Assembly (NCBI RefSeq): GCF_019802255.1
Contig: NZ_JAHYSS010000006.1
Location: 602,604-666,603 of the forward strand
Source: Pedobacter polysacchareus
Lineage (GTDB): Bacteria > Bacteroidota > Bacteroidia > Sphingobacteriales > Sphingobacteriaceae
Direction: 5' to 3'
Length of the DNA stretch: 64,000 nt
Below the pieces are notes generated by a model. The model had not been told where the DNA came from, searched no databases, and saw only the letters and a list, made by a program, of their open reading frames with translations. Positions 8,142-17,452 of the stretch are shown here, piece after piece; position 1 is the first letter of the stretch, and every line of letters begins with the position of its first letter. Position numbers and translations under genes: made by a program.

Positions 8142-10937
8142 TTAATAGTTTAAGGTTAGTCCGGCACCATAGCCCATGTCACTATCATAGTGGGTAGATA
8201 GACCAAAATATTTTGTAACTATATATCTAAAACCTGCCATGTATTCCTTATCTGTGTTAACCATAAATTGAAAGCGTAATCTTTTGGAGATAGGAACATC
8301 TTCTCTCATCAACTGAAATCTAACATTACCTTTATGATCAACAGAAGCATCAGCTACAACTAACATCGGCAAAGTGTATTGCACCCCTAAATGAAACACC
8401 TGTCTAAAGTTTTTGGTATTTTTTTGTCCAAAAAGGTTGTCTCCGGGTGATAATGATTGTCCAAAAATATTTTTGTCCATTAGATCAATCGTTCTTTTAC
8501 GAAAATCCCATCCCACATAAGGGAAGAGCCATTGATTTCGCCCGATGTACCTTCCAAAATGACTTTCGCTTTCATAGCCCATTTCTTTATCAAAGCCAAT
8601 TCTCCATTCGGTTGTAAAGCGGTAGCGTGTGTTAGCCAACATAATCTCACCATCACTACCATTTGTTTCTATTCCAATTCTTGCCATTGGATGAAATTCC
8701 CTATCATCACTGAACAATTTGCGTTGCGCTAATTTAGGGTTAGGGATTTCGGGATTAGGTGGCGAGTTTTCATAACTGAATACCCTTCCCATTCCACTGA
8801 TCATGTGGTAAAGGATATGGCAATGAAAAAACCAATCACCTCCAGGTTCTGTAGCCGCAAATTCGATGGTATCCCTCTCCATTGGCATAATGTCTATGAT
8901 GTTTTTCATAGGTGCATTTTCACCTTGTCCATTCACTACTCTGAAATCATGACCATGTAAGTGCATAGGATGACGCATCATACTATTGTTGAATAAGATG
9001 ATCCTCACATTTTCGCCTTTCTTAATCAGGATTTTATCACTTTCTGAAACCGTTTTGTTATCCAAAGTCCATACATAACGATTCATATTCCCTGTGAGAT
9101 CAAACTTTAACTCTTTCCATGGGCCATTAGGTAAAGTTGTTTTCTTTGGATCACGGAGCATTCCATAATTTAAAGTAACGATGTCGGGGTTATCAGCGGC
9201 CATGTTCATTCCTGCCATGCTTTTATCGTTTGGCATTTGCATACCTGACATCGCTGCTTTTTTATTTTCTACCTTAGAATTCTCTTCACCTGTTACTTCC
9301 GGATACATCACAGTATTCATGTCCATGACCTGATTCTGCATTTTCATGCCTTCCATTTCTACCATGTTACCGTTCATATCCATCATGTCATTCATCATTT
9401 TCATTCCGGCAAAATATTTCAGTTTTGGTAGTTTCTGAGCCGGGACTTTTTCTCCTTTACCCAACCAGAGTGATGCCGATTTTGTACGGTCTTCAGGTGT
9501 CACCAGAAATTCGTAACTCTTATTTTCTGGAATGGTTACTACCACATCATACGTTTCGGACACAGCTATAATTAATCTGTCCACTTCTACAGGCTCTACA
9601 TCATTTCCATCCGTAGCTACAACAGTTATTTTACCACCAGAATAAGTCAACCAGAAATAATCAGATGCCCCACCATTGGCAATTCGTAGCCTTACCTTAT
9701 CACCTCCTTTAAACTGTGGCTGGACATTCTGATTCTTGCCGTTGATCAAAAATGTATCATAATAGACATCACTCACATCCATCGCATTCATACGCTTCCA
9801 CTCATTAGTCACTTTGGTTTTGAAATGTCCTGTTCTGATCGCCTCCGCATAACTTTGGGTAGTTCCTTTTTTAATTGCAAACCAATCGTTTGCATTCTTC
9901 AGACTTCGGTGTACTTCCTCTGGTTTCATATCAGTCCATTCACTGATGACCACTGGAAGAGTTGGAATCTCCCATTCTTTTCTTTTGTTCATAATGAAAG
10001 CACCGTACATTCCAATTTGCTCCTGGAGTTCGAAATGACTATGATACCAGTGTGTACCATTCTGAACGATGGGGAATTTATAGATATAGGTTGAATGAGG
10101 TTTAATAGGCATTTGCGTAAGGAAAGGAACCCCATCCATTTTGTTTGGTAAAAATAGACCATGCCAGTGCAGGGATGTCTCCTCATTCAGATTATTATGC
10201 ACATATATCAATGCCGTATCACCTTGCGTAAATGTTAGAGTTGGCATTGGTATCTGTCCATTTACAGCAATTGCCCGCTTTGTTTTCTTTCCATAAGTTA
10301 CTGTTGTATCTGCAATGTAAAGATCATAGCGAACAGTACGAGGCGGCGCACTATTTGAAATGGTTTTAATTGGCCCTAAATTTAACTTTGCCCTTTTGAT
10401 GTTTTCCATTGTGGCAGTATTATCTCCCATGTCCATCCCCCCCATGTCATCCATTCCGTCATTCTTTTTGGAATGATCTTTTACAGGCATTTCCATTTGG
10501 TCATGCTTAGGTTTAGTCGCCTTAGCTTTTTCCGGCACCAGTTTCATTCCACACTTAGGGCAATTGCCGGGCTTTGTCGCATGGATTTCAGGATGCATCG
10601 GACAGGTATAGGTTACCGTTTGCGTTGGTTCATTGTCTCCTTGTTTTTTCATCGGCATATTCATATCACCCATATCTGATGCCTTTACAGGTTGGGACTT
10701 TTGATCTGGGACAGAAACCTTCTGTTTAGGAGCTGTTGTTTTTTTAACAACTAGCTTCATACCGCATTTTGGGCAATTTCCAGGTTTACTAGATTGTATT
10801 TCCGGATGCATGGGACAAGTATAAATAGTCTCTGCCTGCTTATTACTTTCTTTTTTTGGCATTTTCATTCCTTTCATCTCCTGGGCAGAAACCGTAGAGT
10901 ATAGAATCAATAAAAAGGCCGTTAATATGTTTTTCAT
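8142..10937 (-). CDS. Multicopper oxidase (CopA-like) fused to a CopB-like outer-membrane barrel
   Basis: A 931-residue exported protein. A signal peptide (to about residue 19) is followed by two CPMHPEI...GNCPKCGMKL metal-binding modules (about 40-62 and 110-133), then three cupredoxin domains with copper ligands LHWHG (near 259), HWYHSH, HPMHLHGH and the type-1 site HCHILYH (near 705). Met-rich stretches (about 510-590) resemble those that bind Cu(I) in CopA/PcoA proteins. From about residue 740 the sequence is beta-strand-rich and ends in an aromatic-flanked C-terminus typical of the CopB/PcoB family. CopA and CopB are normally separate genes. Likely oxidises periplasmic Cu(I). Located mid-operon between the haem-binding protein and the copper ATPase. 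Confidence 0.9.
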   Translation of the reverse strand: MKNILTAFLLILYSTVSAQEMKGMKMPKKESNKQAETIYTCPMHPEIQSSKPGNCPKCGMKLVVKKTTAPKQKVSVPDQKSQPVKASDMGDMNMPMKKQGDNEPTQTVTYTCPMHPEIHATKPGNCPKCGMKLVPEKAKATKPKHDQMEMPVKDHSKKNDGMDDMGGMDMGDNTATMENIKRAKLNLGPIKTISNSAPPRTVRYDLYIADTTVTYGKKTKRAIAVNGQIPMPTLTFTQGDTALIYVHNNLNEETSLHWHGLFLPNKMDGVPFLTQMPIKPHSTYIYKFPIVQNGTHWYHSHFELQEQIGMYGAFIMNKRKEWEIPTLPVVISEWTDMKPEEVHRSLKNANDWFAIKKGTTQSYAEAIRTGHFKTKVTNEWKRMNAMDVSDVYYDTFLINGKNQNVQPQFKGGDKVRLRIANGGASDYFWLTYSGGKITVVATDGNDVEPVEVDRLIIAVSETYDVVVTIPENKSYEFLVTPEDRTKSASLWLGKGEKVPAQKLPKLKYFAGMKMMNDMMDMNGNMVEMEGMKMQNQVMDMNTVMYPEVTGEENSKVENKKAAMSGMQMPNDKSMAGMNMAADNPDIVTLNYGMLRDPKKTTLPNGPWKELKFDLTGNMNRYVWTLDNKTVSESDKILIKKGENVRIILFNNSMMRHPMHLHGHDFRVVNGQGENAPMKNIIDIMPMERDTIEFAATEPGGDWFFHCHILYHMISGMGRVFSYENSPPNPEIPNPKLAQRKLFSDDREFHPMARIGIETNGSDGEIMLANTRYRFTTEWRIGFDKEMGYESESHFGRYIGRNQWLFPYVGWDFRKRTIDLMDKNIFGQSLSPGDNLFGQKNTKNFRQVFHLGVQYTLPMLVVADASVDHKGNVRFQLMREDVPISKRLRFQFMVNTDKEYMAGFRYIVTKYFGLSTHYDSDMGYGAGLTLNY

Positions 10938-10959
10938 TTCTTTGGTGATTAAGGGTTAG

Positions 10960-11427
10960 TTAAAGATTCTTTTTGTTTAAACTATCCTTTGAATTTTGAA
11001 CCCAGCTGATAATTAACGATTTCTCCGCTTCGCTCAAAATGGCATTTCTATGGATCAAGGTATATGACGACAAGGGCATAGTGCCATCTTTTAAACTGTT
11101 CTCTATGGAGCGTAATTTACTCTGCTGTCTTCTTGGAGTATAGGTGCCAAATTCATTAAAATTTAATTCTTCTTTACCAGATTGTATATGGTAATCCATA
11201 AACCAGTGGAAGGGCTGCACATAAGTATACCATGGATAGTCGGTATTATTACTATGGCAATCATAGCAGGCTTTCTTCAAGATTCCCTGTACATCAGGTG
11301 GCATGGTAACCATTTTGGAAATGTCATTTGGCATAGCCTGCCCACTTTTATTGCGGGCAGGGTGTACAAACTGGATAATTATAAGGATTACCAATAACCC
11401 AAGAGGTAATTTCTTTATGCCGTTCAT
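10960..11427 (-). CDS. Haem-binding domain (Haem_bd) protein, membrane-anchored
   Basis: A 155-residue protein with one N-terminal membrane helix (about 7-22) and a periplasmic domain containing the c-type haem motif CYDCH followed by SNNTDYPWY, the hallmark of the Haem_bd family (PF14376). The family is frequent in Bacteroidetes copper clusters and probably serves in periplasmic electron transfer; its exact role is not established. It starts 5 bases after the preceding DUF3347 gene and lies 22 bases before the oxidase gene, so it is in the same operon. An electron-transfer role alongside the multicopper oxidase is inference. Confidence 0.82.
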   Translation of the reverse strand: MNGIKKLPLGLLVILIIIQFVHPARNKSGQAMPNDISKMVTMPPDVQGILKKACYDCHSNNTDYPWYTYVQPFHWFMDYHIQSGKEELNFNEFGTYTPRRQQSKLRSIENSLKDGTMPLSSYTLIHRNAILSEAEKSLIISWVQNSKDSLNKKNL

Positions 11428-11432
11428 GGCTA

Positions 11433-12005
11433 TTATTTTAATTCTTCTTTAACAGTACCGCAAGTTGGCATAGCCTTTCCAAGATAAGGGTTTTTAATAT
11501 CCTTCACTTCGCTCAACCAGATTGCCCCCTTATTGTTATTGTACATCGGACAGTGGTCAACATATAAAGGTTGATTGGTTCCAAGTAGTTTAACAAGGTC
11601 GTACATATCCTTACTCAACATATCAAAATGTTCTCGCTGATGCGCTATGTTTCCTGTATTGGCACCAATATGTTCAGCATGCTCTTTAGCATCATCTTGT
11701 ATATCAGTATAGGCTTTACTTTGTTCTGGTGTTAAAGATTTCTTATCAAAAGAAGCGAAGCCAGCAACCATTTCATTTCCTGCTGCTGCTGCGTCTTTAT
11801 CATTATCATTTGTAAAGGCATTTTTTAATTTTAGATATGAACTTAACAATGCGGCAGTAGAAGTGCCTTTTTCTGAAGATTCTGTTACAGCGGACTTAGT
11901 TGATGTAGCCTCTGAAGTAGCAGCAGTTTCAGTTTTATTACTACCATTAGAACAAGCAGCTAGAAATAGTAAAGAAAAAGCCATGCTATAAATTAATGTT
12001 TTCAT
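11433..12005 (-). CDS. DUF3347 lipoprotein, first copy
   Basis: A 190-residue lipoprotein: lipobox LAACS at about residues 16-20, a Ser/Thr/Ala-rich spacer, then a DUF3347 domain beginning LLSSYLKLKNAFTND. Conserved metal-ligand-type motifs are HQREHFDMLSKDMY and the C-terminal DHCPMYNNNKGAIWLSE with a final MPTCG. DUF3347 domains often form part of Cus-type adaptors or stand alone in copper loci and are thought to handle copper in the periplasm. It is a paralogue of the protein at 12163-12651. Confidence 0.85.
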   Translation of the reverse strand: MKTLIYSMAFSLLFLAACSNGSNKTETAATSEATSTKSAVTESSEKGTSTAALLSSYLKLKNAFTNDNDKDAAAAGNEMVAGFASFDKKSLTPEQSKAYTDIQDDAKEHAEHIGANTGNIAHQREHFDMLSKDMYDLVKLLGTNQPLYVDHCPMYNNNKGAIWLSEVKDIKNPYLGKAMPTCGTVKEELK

Positions 12006-12109
12006 CTTATTTTAATTAAAATATTTTTAAATGGTTGATTACCTACTTAAGGACAAAAGCGTATTTCCGTTATCCTTTAGTAGAATTATTTGATAAAATC
12101 TGAGAGTCA

Positions 12110-12150
12110 ATTGTACAGTCACGACCCCAGTAAAGGTGAGGCTGTACAAT
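12110..12150. terminator. Hairpin between the two DUF3347 genes
   Basis: TTGTACAG and CTGTACAA form an 8-base stem, extended by GTCA..ACC/GGT..GGC pairs around a CCAGTAAA-type loop. It lies between the stop of the upstream gene (12163) and the start of the next (12005). It lacks a clear T-run, so it could attenuate transcription or stabilise mRNA ends instead of terminating fully. Confidence 0.4.
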
Positions 12151-12162
12151 CAACAAACAGAA

Positions 12163-12651
12163 TTACTTTAAAGTTTCCTTTACTTCCCCGCAGGTTAACA
12201 TTTGTTTACCGAAATAAGGATTTTTAATCGCTGCGTTATCAGAAAGCCAATAACTCTTTTTCATTGGGCAATAGTCATAATAGACTGGGTCTTTAGTAAG
12301 CTTTACAGCTTTGGCCAGCTTGAAAAGATTAGTAGAAAAATTAGCGAAATGCTCTCTTTGATGGGAAATCTCTTTTGTTTCCGAGATATGCTTGGCATCA
12401 AATGCAAGTTTATCCTGAAATCCCATGAAAGCAGTCATTTCTGCCTTTGGCATTGATTTCATATCTATACTTGCTAAAGCTTTAGAAAACTCACTTGCTT
12501 TTGATGCAGCCGCTGTTGCATCGGAGTTTACTAACGCATTTTTGATGTCGTAGTAAGAAGTTAATAATGATTGTGTCTGGCTGCTTTGAGCAAAACCAGG
12601 TTTGATCCATGCAGTTGCAATTAAAGCAACTACCAAAAATATCTTTTTCAT
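12163..12651 (-). CDS. DUF3347 periplasmic protein, second copy
   Basis: A 162-residue protein with a cleavable signal peptide (to about residue 21, ending GFAQ) and a DUF3347 domain: LLTSYYDIKNALVNSD, then HQREHFANFSTNLFKL and the C-terminal motif DYCPMKKSYWLSD, ending with LTCGEVKE. His, Met and Cys residues in the same places as the lipoprotein copy suggest the same periplasmic metal-handling job, here soluble instead of lipid-anchored. It follows the His-rich HYC_CC_PP gene by about 110 bases in the copper operon. Confidence 0.85.
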   Translation of the reverse strand: MKKIFLVVALIATAWIKPGFAQSSQTQSLLTSYYDIKNALVNSDATAAASKASEFSKALASIDMKSMPKAEMTAFMGFQDKLAFDAKHISETKEISHQREHFANFSTNLFKLAKAVKLTKDPVYYDYCPMKKSYWLSDNAAIKNPYFGKQMLTCGEVKETLK

Positions 12652-12762
12652 GATGTAATAATTTAATGTTTATACTTATTCTTAGTCATAGCAATAGCTA
12701 TGTGAATGTATTTGTAGACGCTAACAGCAATAAGCTTGCTGTTTAGCAACTCACATTAAATC

Positions 12763-13200
12763 TTATATCTGAAAACTTTGAATGACAATGCGAATGTCCT
12801 CGTTAGGCGGCCTTTCTCTATGGTCTACATAGACGCTTTGATCAAGTTCAACATCCGTTACGGGAACTAATAAGGCATAAGAATAATCAGGAAGCCAAAT
12901 TATAGGTAAAACTACTTGCACCTTGCCATTTTCAGGAACTAATTTGCTTTGAGTAACCAAATCATTTACTAAAGTTTTACAACAAGGATCTTCCTTTGAG
13001 AAATTCTGACCAGATATTGGGCTAGTTTTGTGTTCATGCCCATCTGAATGATGGTGATTATTCGCCATATGAACATGATGAGGAGATTCAGAATGAAAAT
13101 GATCTTCATGATGATCCTCCTCCATTCCTAAAGCACAGCCAAAACCTACAACAGTATTGAGCAAAAATATAACTAACAGAAAGATAGCTTTACTTTTCAT
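12763..13200 (-). CDS. HYC_CC_PP-type His-rich exported protein
   Basis: A 145-residue protein with an N-terminal hydrophobic signal (about 1-24) and a His-rich segment (about 28-60, several HH and HxH clusters), then DPCCK and, near the end, the ERPPNEDIRI motif. This pattern of Cys-Cys plus a double Pro fits the Bacteroidetes HYC_CC_PP family, small metal-binding proteins seen beside copper and cation-efflux genes. It is the first gene of the copper operon. A TATTTTTG -7-like box lies at 13227-13234 on this strand. Function is inferred from composition and neighbours. Confidence 0.7.
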   Translation of the reverse strand: MKSKAIFLLVIFLLNTVVGFGCALGMEEDHHEDHFHSESPHHVHMANNHHHSDGHEHKTSPISGQNFSKEDPCCKTLVNDLVTQSKLVPENGKVQVVLPIIWLPDYSYALLVPVTDVELDQSVYVDHRERPPNEDIRIVIQSFQI

Positions 13201-13364
13201 GACTAGGCAAATCTAGTATAAAGATGCAAAAATAAATTTACATAATTCCGAGCTTTTTTTACATCTATTGGTTTCACATTAAAGTTCGTCTAAGCAAAAA
13301 AATCGTGATATACGGTTTATAATAATCTATTTTGAGGTAAAAAATAACTTCTATCAAGCTTGAA

Positions 13365-13391
13365 ACTAGTGAATAAAAAATATTCACTAGT
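13365..13391. terminator. Terminator of the divalent-cation efflux operon
   Basis: A perfect 11-base inverted repeat, ACTAGTGAATA and TATTCACTAGT, around AAAAA. It lies ten bases after the stop of the membrane-anchor gene at 13401, the last gene of the minus-strand efflux operon, and separates it from the copper operon. Confidence 0.6.
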
Positions 13392-13400
13392 TAAATGATC

Positions 13401-14030
13401 TTATAGCAACTCGTACTCTCCCTTTAATCTCAAGGTAACTAAGATATCTTTACCTTCTTCATTTCTGAAATACCATCCATGTTTCCCTTCAAATGGGGAT
13501 AGAAAAGTACCTACCATGTTATTTGAATAAGCAATGGTATAGCTATCAAAATAAGTATTCTTACTTGGTTTAAGCTCCTTTGGTTCACCATGAAAATCAA
13601 AATAAAGGTCTCCTTTACTAGTTAACCACTCGTATTTCAATTGCCCATATTTCAACATCCGTATCTTATATTCAATACCCTTTCCGGCAGGAATGGTTAC
13701 CCTAACAGTATCTTCCCTATGTGTATATTGTTGTACCGGAGCAGGTAGGTCGGCCTCCGCTGGCCTTTTTACATCTGGCCCTGAACCGGCCTTTTCCAAT
13801 TTGATAACAGGGTTGTTTTTTTTTACCGTCATTTGAGACTCTTCACCCATACCATTATCTGGAACATATAGTTTTCCAAAACCAAAAGCCTTCCCTGTTC
13901 CTAATGGGTCAAGACCGTATTCAGCAGGTAAGATTGCTGTAACCAATAAGATAGCGGCGACTACTATTGCTATCAATACCGCCTTTATAATTTTACTTTT
14001 TTCTATGATTTGATGACTCATTTCTGCCAT
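13401..14030 (-). CDS. Transmembrane anchor protein of HupE/RND-linked clusters
   Basis: A 209-residue protein with a short cytoplasmic N-terminus, one membrane helix (about 15-36) and a periplasmic beta-rich domain with GKGIEYKIRMLKYGQLKYEW and EGKHGWYFRNEEGKD. Sequence and position match proteins annotated as transmembrane anchor protein that travel with HupE-like proteins and CzcA-type pumps. Its function is not known; a role in assembling or anchoring a periplasmic partner is a guess. It lies 12 bases downstream of the HupE gene and is the last gene of the operon. Confidence 0.7.
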   Translation of the reverse strand: MAEMSHQIIEKSKIIKAVLIAIVVAAILLVTAILPAEYGLDPLGTGKAFGFGKLYVPDNGMGEESQMTVKKNNPVIKLEKAGSGPDVKRPAEADLPAPVQQYTHREDTVRVTIPAGKGIEYKIRMLKYGQLKYEWLTSKGDLYFDFHGEPKELKPSKNTYFDSYTIAYSNNMVGTFLSPFEGKHGWYFRNEEGKDILVTLRLKGEYELL

Positions 14031-14042
14031 TGTATGTTTTAT

Positions 14043-14741
14043 TTAAGATGTAAAATAACCTGTTAACTGAAACCCTAATAATAGGAACCCTGCTGCCATG
14101 AGCATGGTATTTGTAAAAGTGGAAAATTTCATAAAGCTTGGGTATTTACGCCACACGGTAATCAACGTAAGAACCAGAGCGAGGGCAATAAACTGACCTA
14201 TTTCCACACCAATATTGAAACCTAGTAAATTGGTAAATAAACCCTCCTTACCGAAATTAAAGTCCTGCAACTTACTCGCCAGACCAAAACCGTGAAATAA
14301 ACCAAAGATCAGAACTGCTGCTTTAGTGTTTGGCTGTTTACCAAAGAAACGTTGAAAACCTCCAAGATTGTCAAATCCCTTGTAAACAATAGAAAGTGCG
14401 ATAATTGCATCTATAAGATAAGCATTGATAGCAATATTACACATCACTCCAAGTAACAAAGTGATACTGTGACCTATGGTAAAGAAGCTGACATAAAGCA
14501 GGACTTCTTTTGGTTTATATAGAAAGAAAATAACCCCAACCAGGAAAAGCAGGTGATCATATCCGGTAAGCATGTGTTTGGCTCCGATGTAAAGAAAAGG
14601 GCCAAAGGCTACGCCGTTATTACCTGTTAAAAAGGTTTGGGTATCACCGTCTACACCATGCGCAAAAAGCTGGTTGCTGACACCACATAAAATGAATAGT
14701 ACAGCAAGCGTAATTATTTTTTTAAAATTCATATTTTCCAT
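14043..14741 (-). CDS. HupE/UreJ-family membrane protein
   Basis: A 232-residue protein with a signal peptide (ending near LFAHG) and about six membrane helices. The signature KHMLTGYDHLLFL (about residues 55-67) and FHGFGLASKLQ are the conserved His/Asp-containing motifs of the HupE/UreJ family, which includes nickel and cobalt permeases. In metal-efflux clusters the family may move or sense divalent metal; direction is unclear. It sits between a small lipoprotein and the membrane-anchor gene in the efflux operon. Confidence 0.85.
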   Translation of the reverse strand: MENMNFKKIITLAVLFILCGVSNQLFAHGVDGDTQTFLTGNNGVAFGPFLYIGAKHMLTGYDHLLFLVGVIFFLYKPKEVLLYVSFFTIGHSITLLLGVMCNIAINAYLIDAIIALSIVYKGFDNLGGFQRFFGKQPNTKAAVLIFGLFHGFGLASKLQDFNFGKEGLFTNLLGFNIGVEIGQFIALALVLTLITVWRKYPSFMKFSTFTNTMLMAAGFLLLGFQLTGYFTS

Positions 14742-14795
14742 TTAAAAACAGGTCTACCCTAATCTGAGATCAGGATAGACCAATTTTGTGATTAA

Positions 14796-15005
14796 TTAGT
14801 GTTTGTGACCATGAGCGGCCTCTGCGCTATCCATTGCTACCGTATCTTTAGCTACAGTTGCACTATCAGTCTTAATAGCTGTAGTATCTACTGCTGGTGC
14901 CGTTTCTGTAGCTGAAGAATCTGTAGTTGCTTCTTTCTTAGTTTCATTTGAACAAGCCGCAAATAACATCGAAGACATGGCTGCAATAATTAGTGTTTTT
15001 TTCAT
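14796..15005 (-). CDS. Small Ala/Thr/Ser-rich lipoprotein with His-rich C-terminus
   Basis: A 69-residue lipoprotein: signal and lipobox FAACS at about residues 15-19, then a low-complexity spacer of repeated TDSATV-like units and a C-terminus ending HGHKH. No known domain. The lipid anchor and the terminal His cluster suggest a small periplasmic metal-binding or spacer protein. It is in the efflux operon between the MFS and HupE genes. Confidence 0.65.
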   Translation of the reverse strand: MKKTLIIAAMSSMLFAACSNETKKEATTDSSATETAPAVDTTAIKTDSATVAKDTVAMDSAEAAHGHKH

Positions 15006-15038
15006 TTGATTTTTTTAATGATTAATGGATTATAGAAT

Positions 15039-16271
15039 TTATTGTTTATTTGTTTTTGATATAAGAAGAAGCGCAATCGCCAATATCCCCAATGAAATGA
15101 CGCCCCCATAAAGGAAGTCATTTCCTGGGAAATAGCTTCCGGTGAATCCAGCAATGGGGTAGGCAATCGCCCACCATAAGTGGGAAAAGGCAAAATGAGA
15201 GCCGAATACTTTCCCTTGTTCCACTGAGGCTATATTTTCTCCTATCAACGTTTCGGAAGGCATCTCTGCTAAACTTTGACCTAATCCGGCAAACAGCCAA
15301 AGGACTAACAAAACAGTATAGCTGACATAATTTGCTCCTGCTATAGCTAGTCCAAGTAGCAATACACCGACGATCAGCGATACACGTCTGCTTTTAGACT
15401 TATCCAGATTGCCCGCAACAAAAGCCGCTACCGCTGCGCCGATACCAAAGGCAGCCATAGCCCAACCGTATTGTTTATCACCGAGTAAAAGCCCGCTTTT
15501 GATATGGCCAACTGTGTTTACTAAGATTTGTGCCCCTGCAATTGCAGAAATAAATTCAATGGCCAGGGCAAATCGGATCAACTTATTTCCAAAGAGTAGT
15601 TTTGCTCCTTTGACTACATCTGCCCATGCAGATAAAGGCTTCTCTGATATTGGATGAGCAGGTCTACTGATCAGTTGAGCTGGAAGCATCAGGATCAATA
15701 TACCTGCAAGAATAAACGATGCGGCATCAACAAAGAATATATCCCTTGGTCCAAACCATACGGCTATAATTCCGGCTAATCCTGGCCCAAGTACTCCTAA
15801 CAATTGAAATGTTGCGGTAGATAGACCAATCGCCTGCCTGTAATTCCGTTGGTCAACAACCTGTGGAATTATGGATTTATAAGTTGGCGTAAAAAAAGCA
15901 TTGAACACATTTAAAAGAAAAACCAGCACATAAATCTGCCATTCGGCATTTACAAAAGGCAAACAACAGATAATTGCCATTCTGATAAAATGTGTGATAT
16001 ACAATATATTTTTTCGGTCAACCCGATCCGCTAGTACTCCGGCAAAGGGGGAAAAAATGATGAAGGCAACCACTCTAAGAGTTAATGCAGAGGCTAGAAT
16101 TACCGCTGAATTTTCCTTACCAAACTGATAGGATAACAATGCAAGCCCTACCCAGGTAAATGCATCACCTAACAAACTGATAGTTTGTGCGAAATACAAG
16201 ATAGCAAATGCTTTATGTCTTAGTGCCTGAAAAGGCTCCTTTAACACCGTTATGAGTTTTGCCTGTGCCAT
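15039..16271 (-). CDS. MFS transporter
   Basis: A 410-residue integral membrane protein with about twelve hydrophobic segments. The MFS loop motif appears as GVLADRVDRKN (about residues 80-90). The overall pattern resembles the EntS-like/DHA3 group (MFS_3), which exports small molecules; the substrate cannot be told from sequence. It follows the adaptor gene with no gap, so it belongs to the RND operon, and might export a metal complex or metallophore (inference). Confidence 0.85.
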   Translation of the reverse strand: MAQAKLITVLKEPFQALRHKAFAILYFAQTISLLGDAFTWVGLALLSYQFGKENSAVILASALTLRVVAFIIFSPFAGVLADRVDRKNILYITHFIRMAIICCLPFVNAEWQIYVLVFLLNVFNAFFTPTYKSIIPQVVDQRNYRQAIGLSTATFQLLGVLGPGLAGIIAVWFGPRDIFFVDAASFILAGILILMLPAQLISRPAHPISEKPLSAWADVVKGAKLLFGNKLIRFALAIEFISAIAGAQILVNTVGHIKSGLLLGDKQYGWAMAAFGIGAAVAAFVAGNLDKSKSRRVSLIVGVLLLGLAIAGANYVSYTVLLVLWLFAGLGQSLAEMPSETLIGENIASVEQGKVFGSHFAFSHLWWAIAYPIAGFTGSYFPGNDFLYGGVISLGILAIALLLISKTNKQ

Positions 16272-17435
16272 TTATTCCTCTACATTTTTCATTGCTGAAA
16301 GAAGGGTGTAAGCTCCTTTAAGTACAACAGCAGAATTATGGTCAAAATCCTCTGGCAGGATAACCTCTGTATATCCTTCCTGTTCAATACCTTTTTTCAC
16401 CGGGATCATTTTGAATGTAGATCTTTTTGCATCTGAAGAGGTAATCTGAATAAATATGTAATCCAGACCATCGGATTGCACAATAGCTTCGTGAGGTAAG
16501 GCTGGTACAGACTGATTTGTAGTTTCAATCATTGCTTTGGCATACATACCCGGGAACAAAGCTGCGTTTTCGGTATTAAGCAAACGGCAATGAACAGGTA
16601 CAGTCCCCTCATTACCAGTCGATTTTCCAATCAGAAAAACTCTCGCATTGCGATTGTATCCGGTTTCATTCGCCAATGCGAATTTAATTGATTGACCTAC
16701 TTTAATTTTAGAAGCATCTCTTTCGTAAACATTCAATGCGAGGTGCATTTGACTTTTATTGGCCAATTCAAATATTACGTCCGTTGGATTGACATATTTT
16801 CCGGTAGTTGCGTTGTTGAGCGTTACATATCCGTTAATAGGTGAATACAAATTACTGGTTTTAGAAATCTTTCCAGATTGAAGGCTTTTCGCATTAATCC
16901 CTATCAGCGACAGTTTCTGCTCCAACCCATTCATTCGCGCCTGGATTATTTTATATTCAGAATTTACCTGCTGAAAAGTTTTTGCCGAGTTTACATCTTC
17001 TCGCCTAAGTTGTTCCTGCCTCTTGTATTCCAGGGCCAAAAACTCAAAACGGCTTTTGCTTTCCAAATATTCCTGCTGAATATCAATAAATTCAGGATTT
17101 TCAATAGTGGCAATCACTTGTCCTTTGCTGATTTGCTGACCTAATAATAAACCAGCGCTTTTGATATACCCTCCTAAAGGAGCAGATATAGAAACCATAT
17201 TCTCTGGGGGTACATCAATAGCGCCATTTGCTTTAATGACATCACTCAATGAACGCATTTCTAATTTACCTATTTGTAGTGCGGCAACCTTGTACTGGTC
17301 TTTAGACAAGGTTACTTCATCACTAGATTTAGCGGTGGCCGCCTCCTCTTTCTTTTCTTCTGTGGAAGCCTGATTACAGGCTGTAATGGTTAAAAGTGAC
17401 AGCGTGAAAGCTGCGATATAATTAAGTGTCTTCAT
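16272..17435 (-). CDS. czcB: RND efflux periplasmic adaptor (CzcB/CusB type)
   Basis: A 387-residue lipoprotein adaptor: lipobox ITACN near residue 20; first lipoyl half with GGYIKSAGLLLGQQISKGQ; a helical hairpin (about 120-175); second lipoyl half with YSPINGYVTLNN; and beta-barrel and membrane-proximal domains. It links the inner-membrane pump to the outer-membrane channel and may pass metal to the pump. It lies 17 bases after the RND-TolC fusion gene and abuts the MFS gene. The symbol reflects the pump type (see the RND gene). Confidence 0.88.
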   Translation of the reverse strand: MKTLNYIAAFTLSLLTITACNQASTEEKKEEAATAKSSDEVTLSKDQYKVAALQIGKLEMRSLSDVIKANGAIDVPPENMVSISAPLGGYIKSAGLLLGQQISKGQVIATIENPEFIDIQQEYLESKSRFEFLALEYKRQEQLRREDVNSAKTFQQVNSEYKIIQARMNGLEQKLSLIGINAKSLQSGKISKTSNLYSPINGYVTLNNATTGKYVNPTDVIFELANKSQMHLALNVYERDASKIKVGQSIKFALANETGYNRNARVFLIGKSTGNEGTVPVHCRLLNTENAALFPGMYAKAMIETTNQSVPALPHEAIVQSDGLDYIFIQITSSDAKRSTFKMIPVKKGIEQEGYTEVILPEDFDHNSAVVLKGAYTLLSAMKNVEE

Positions 17436-17452
17436 TTTGCTATTTCCTATTT

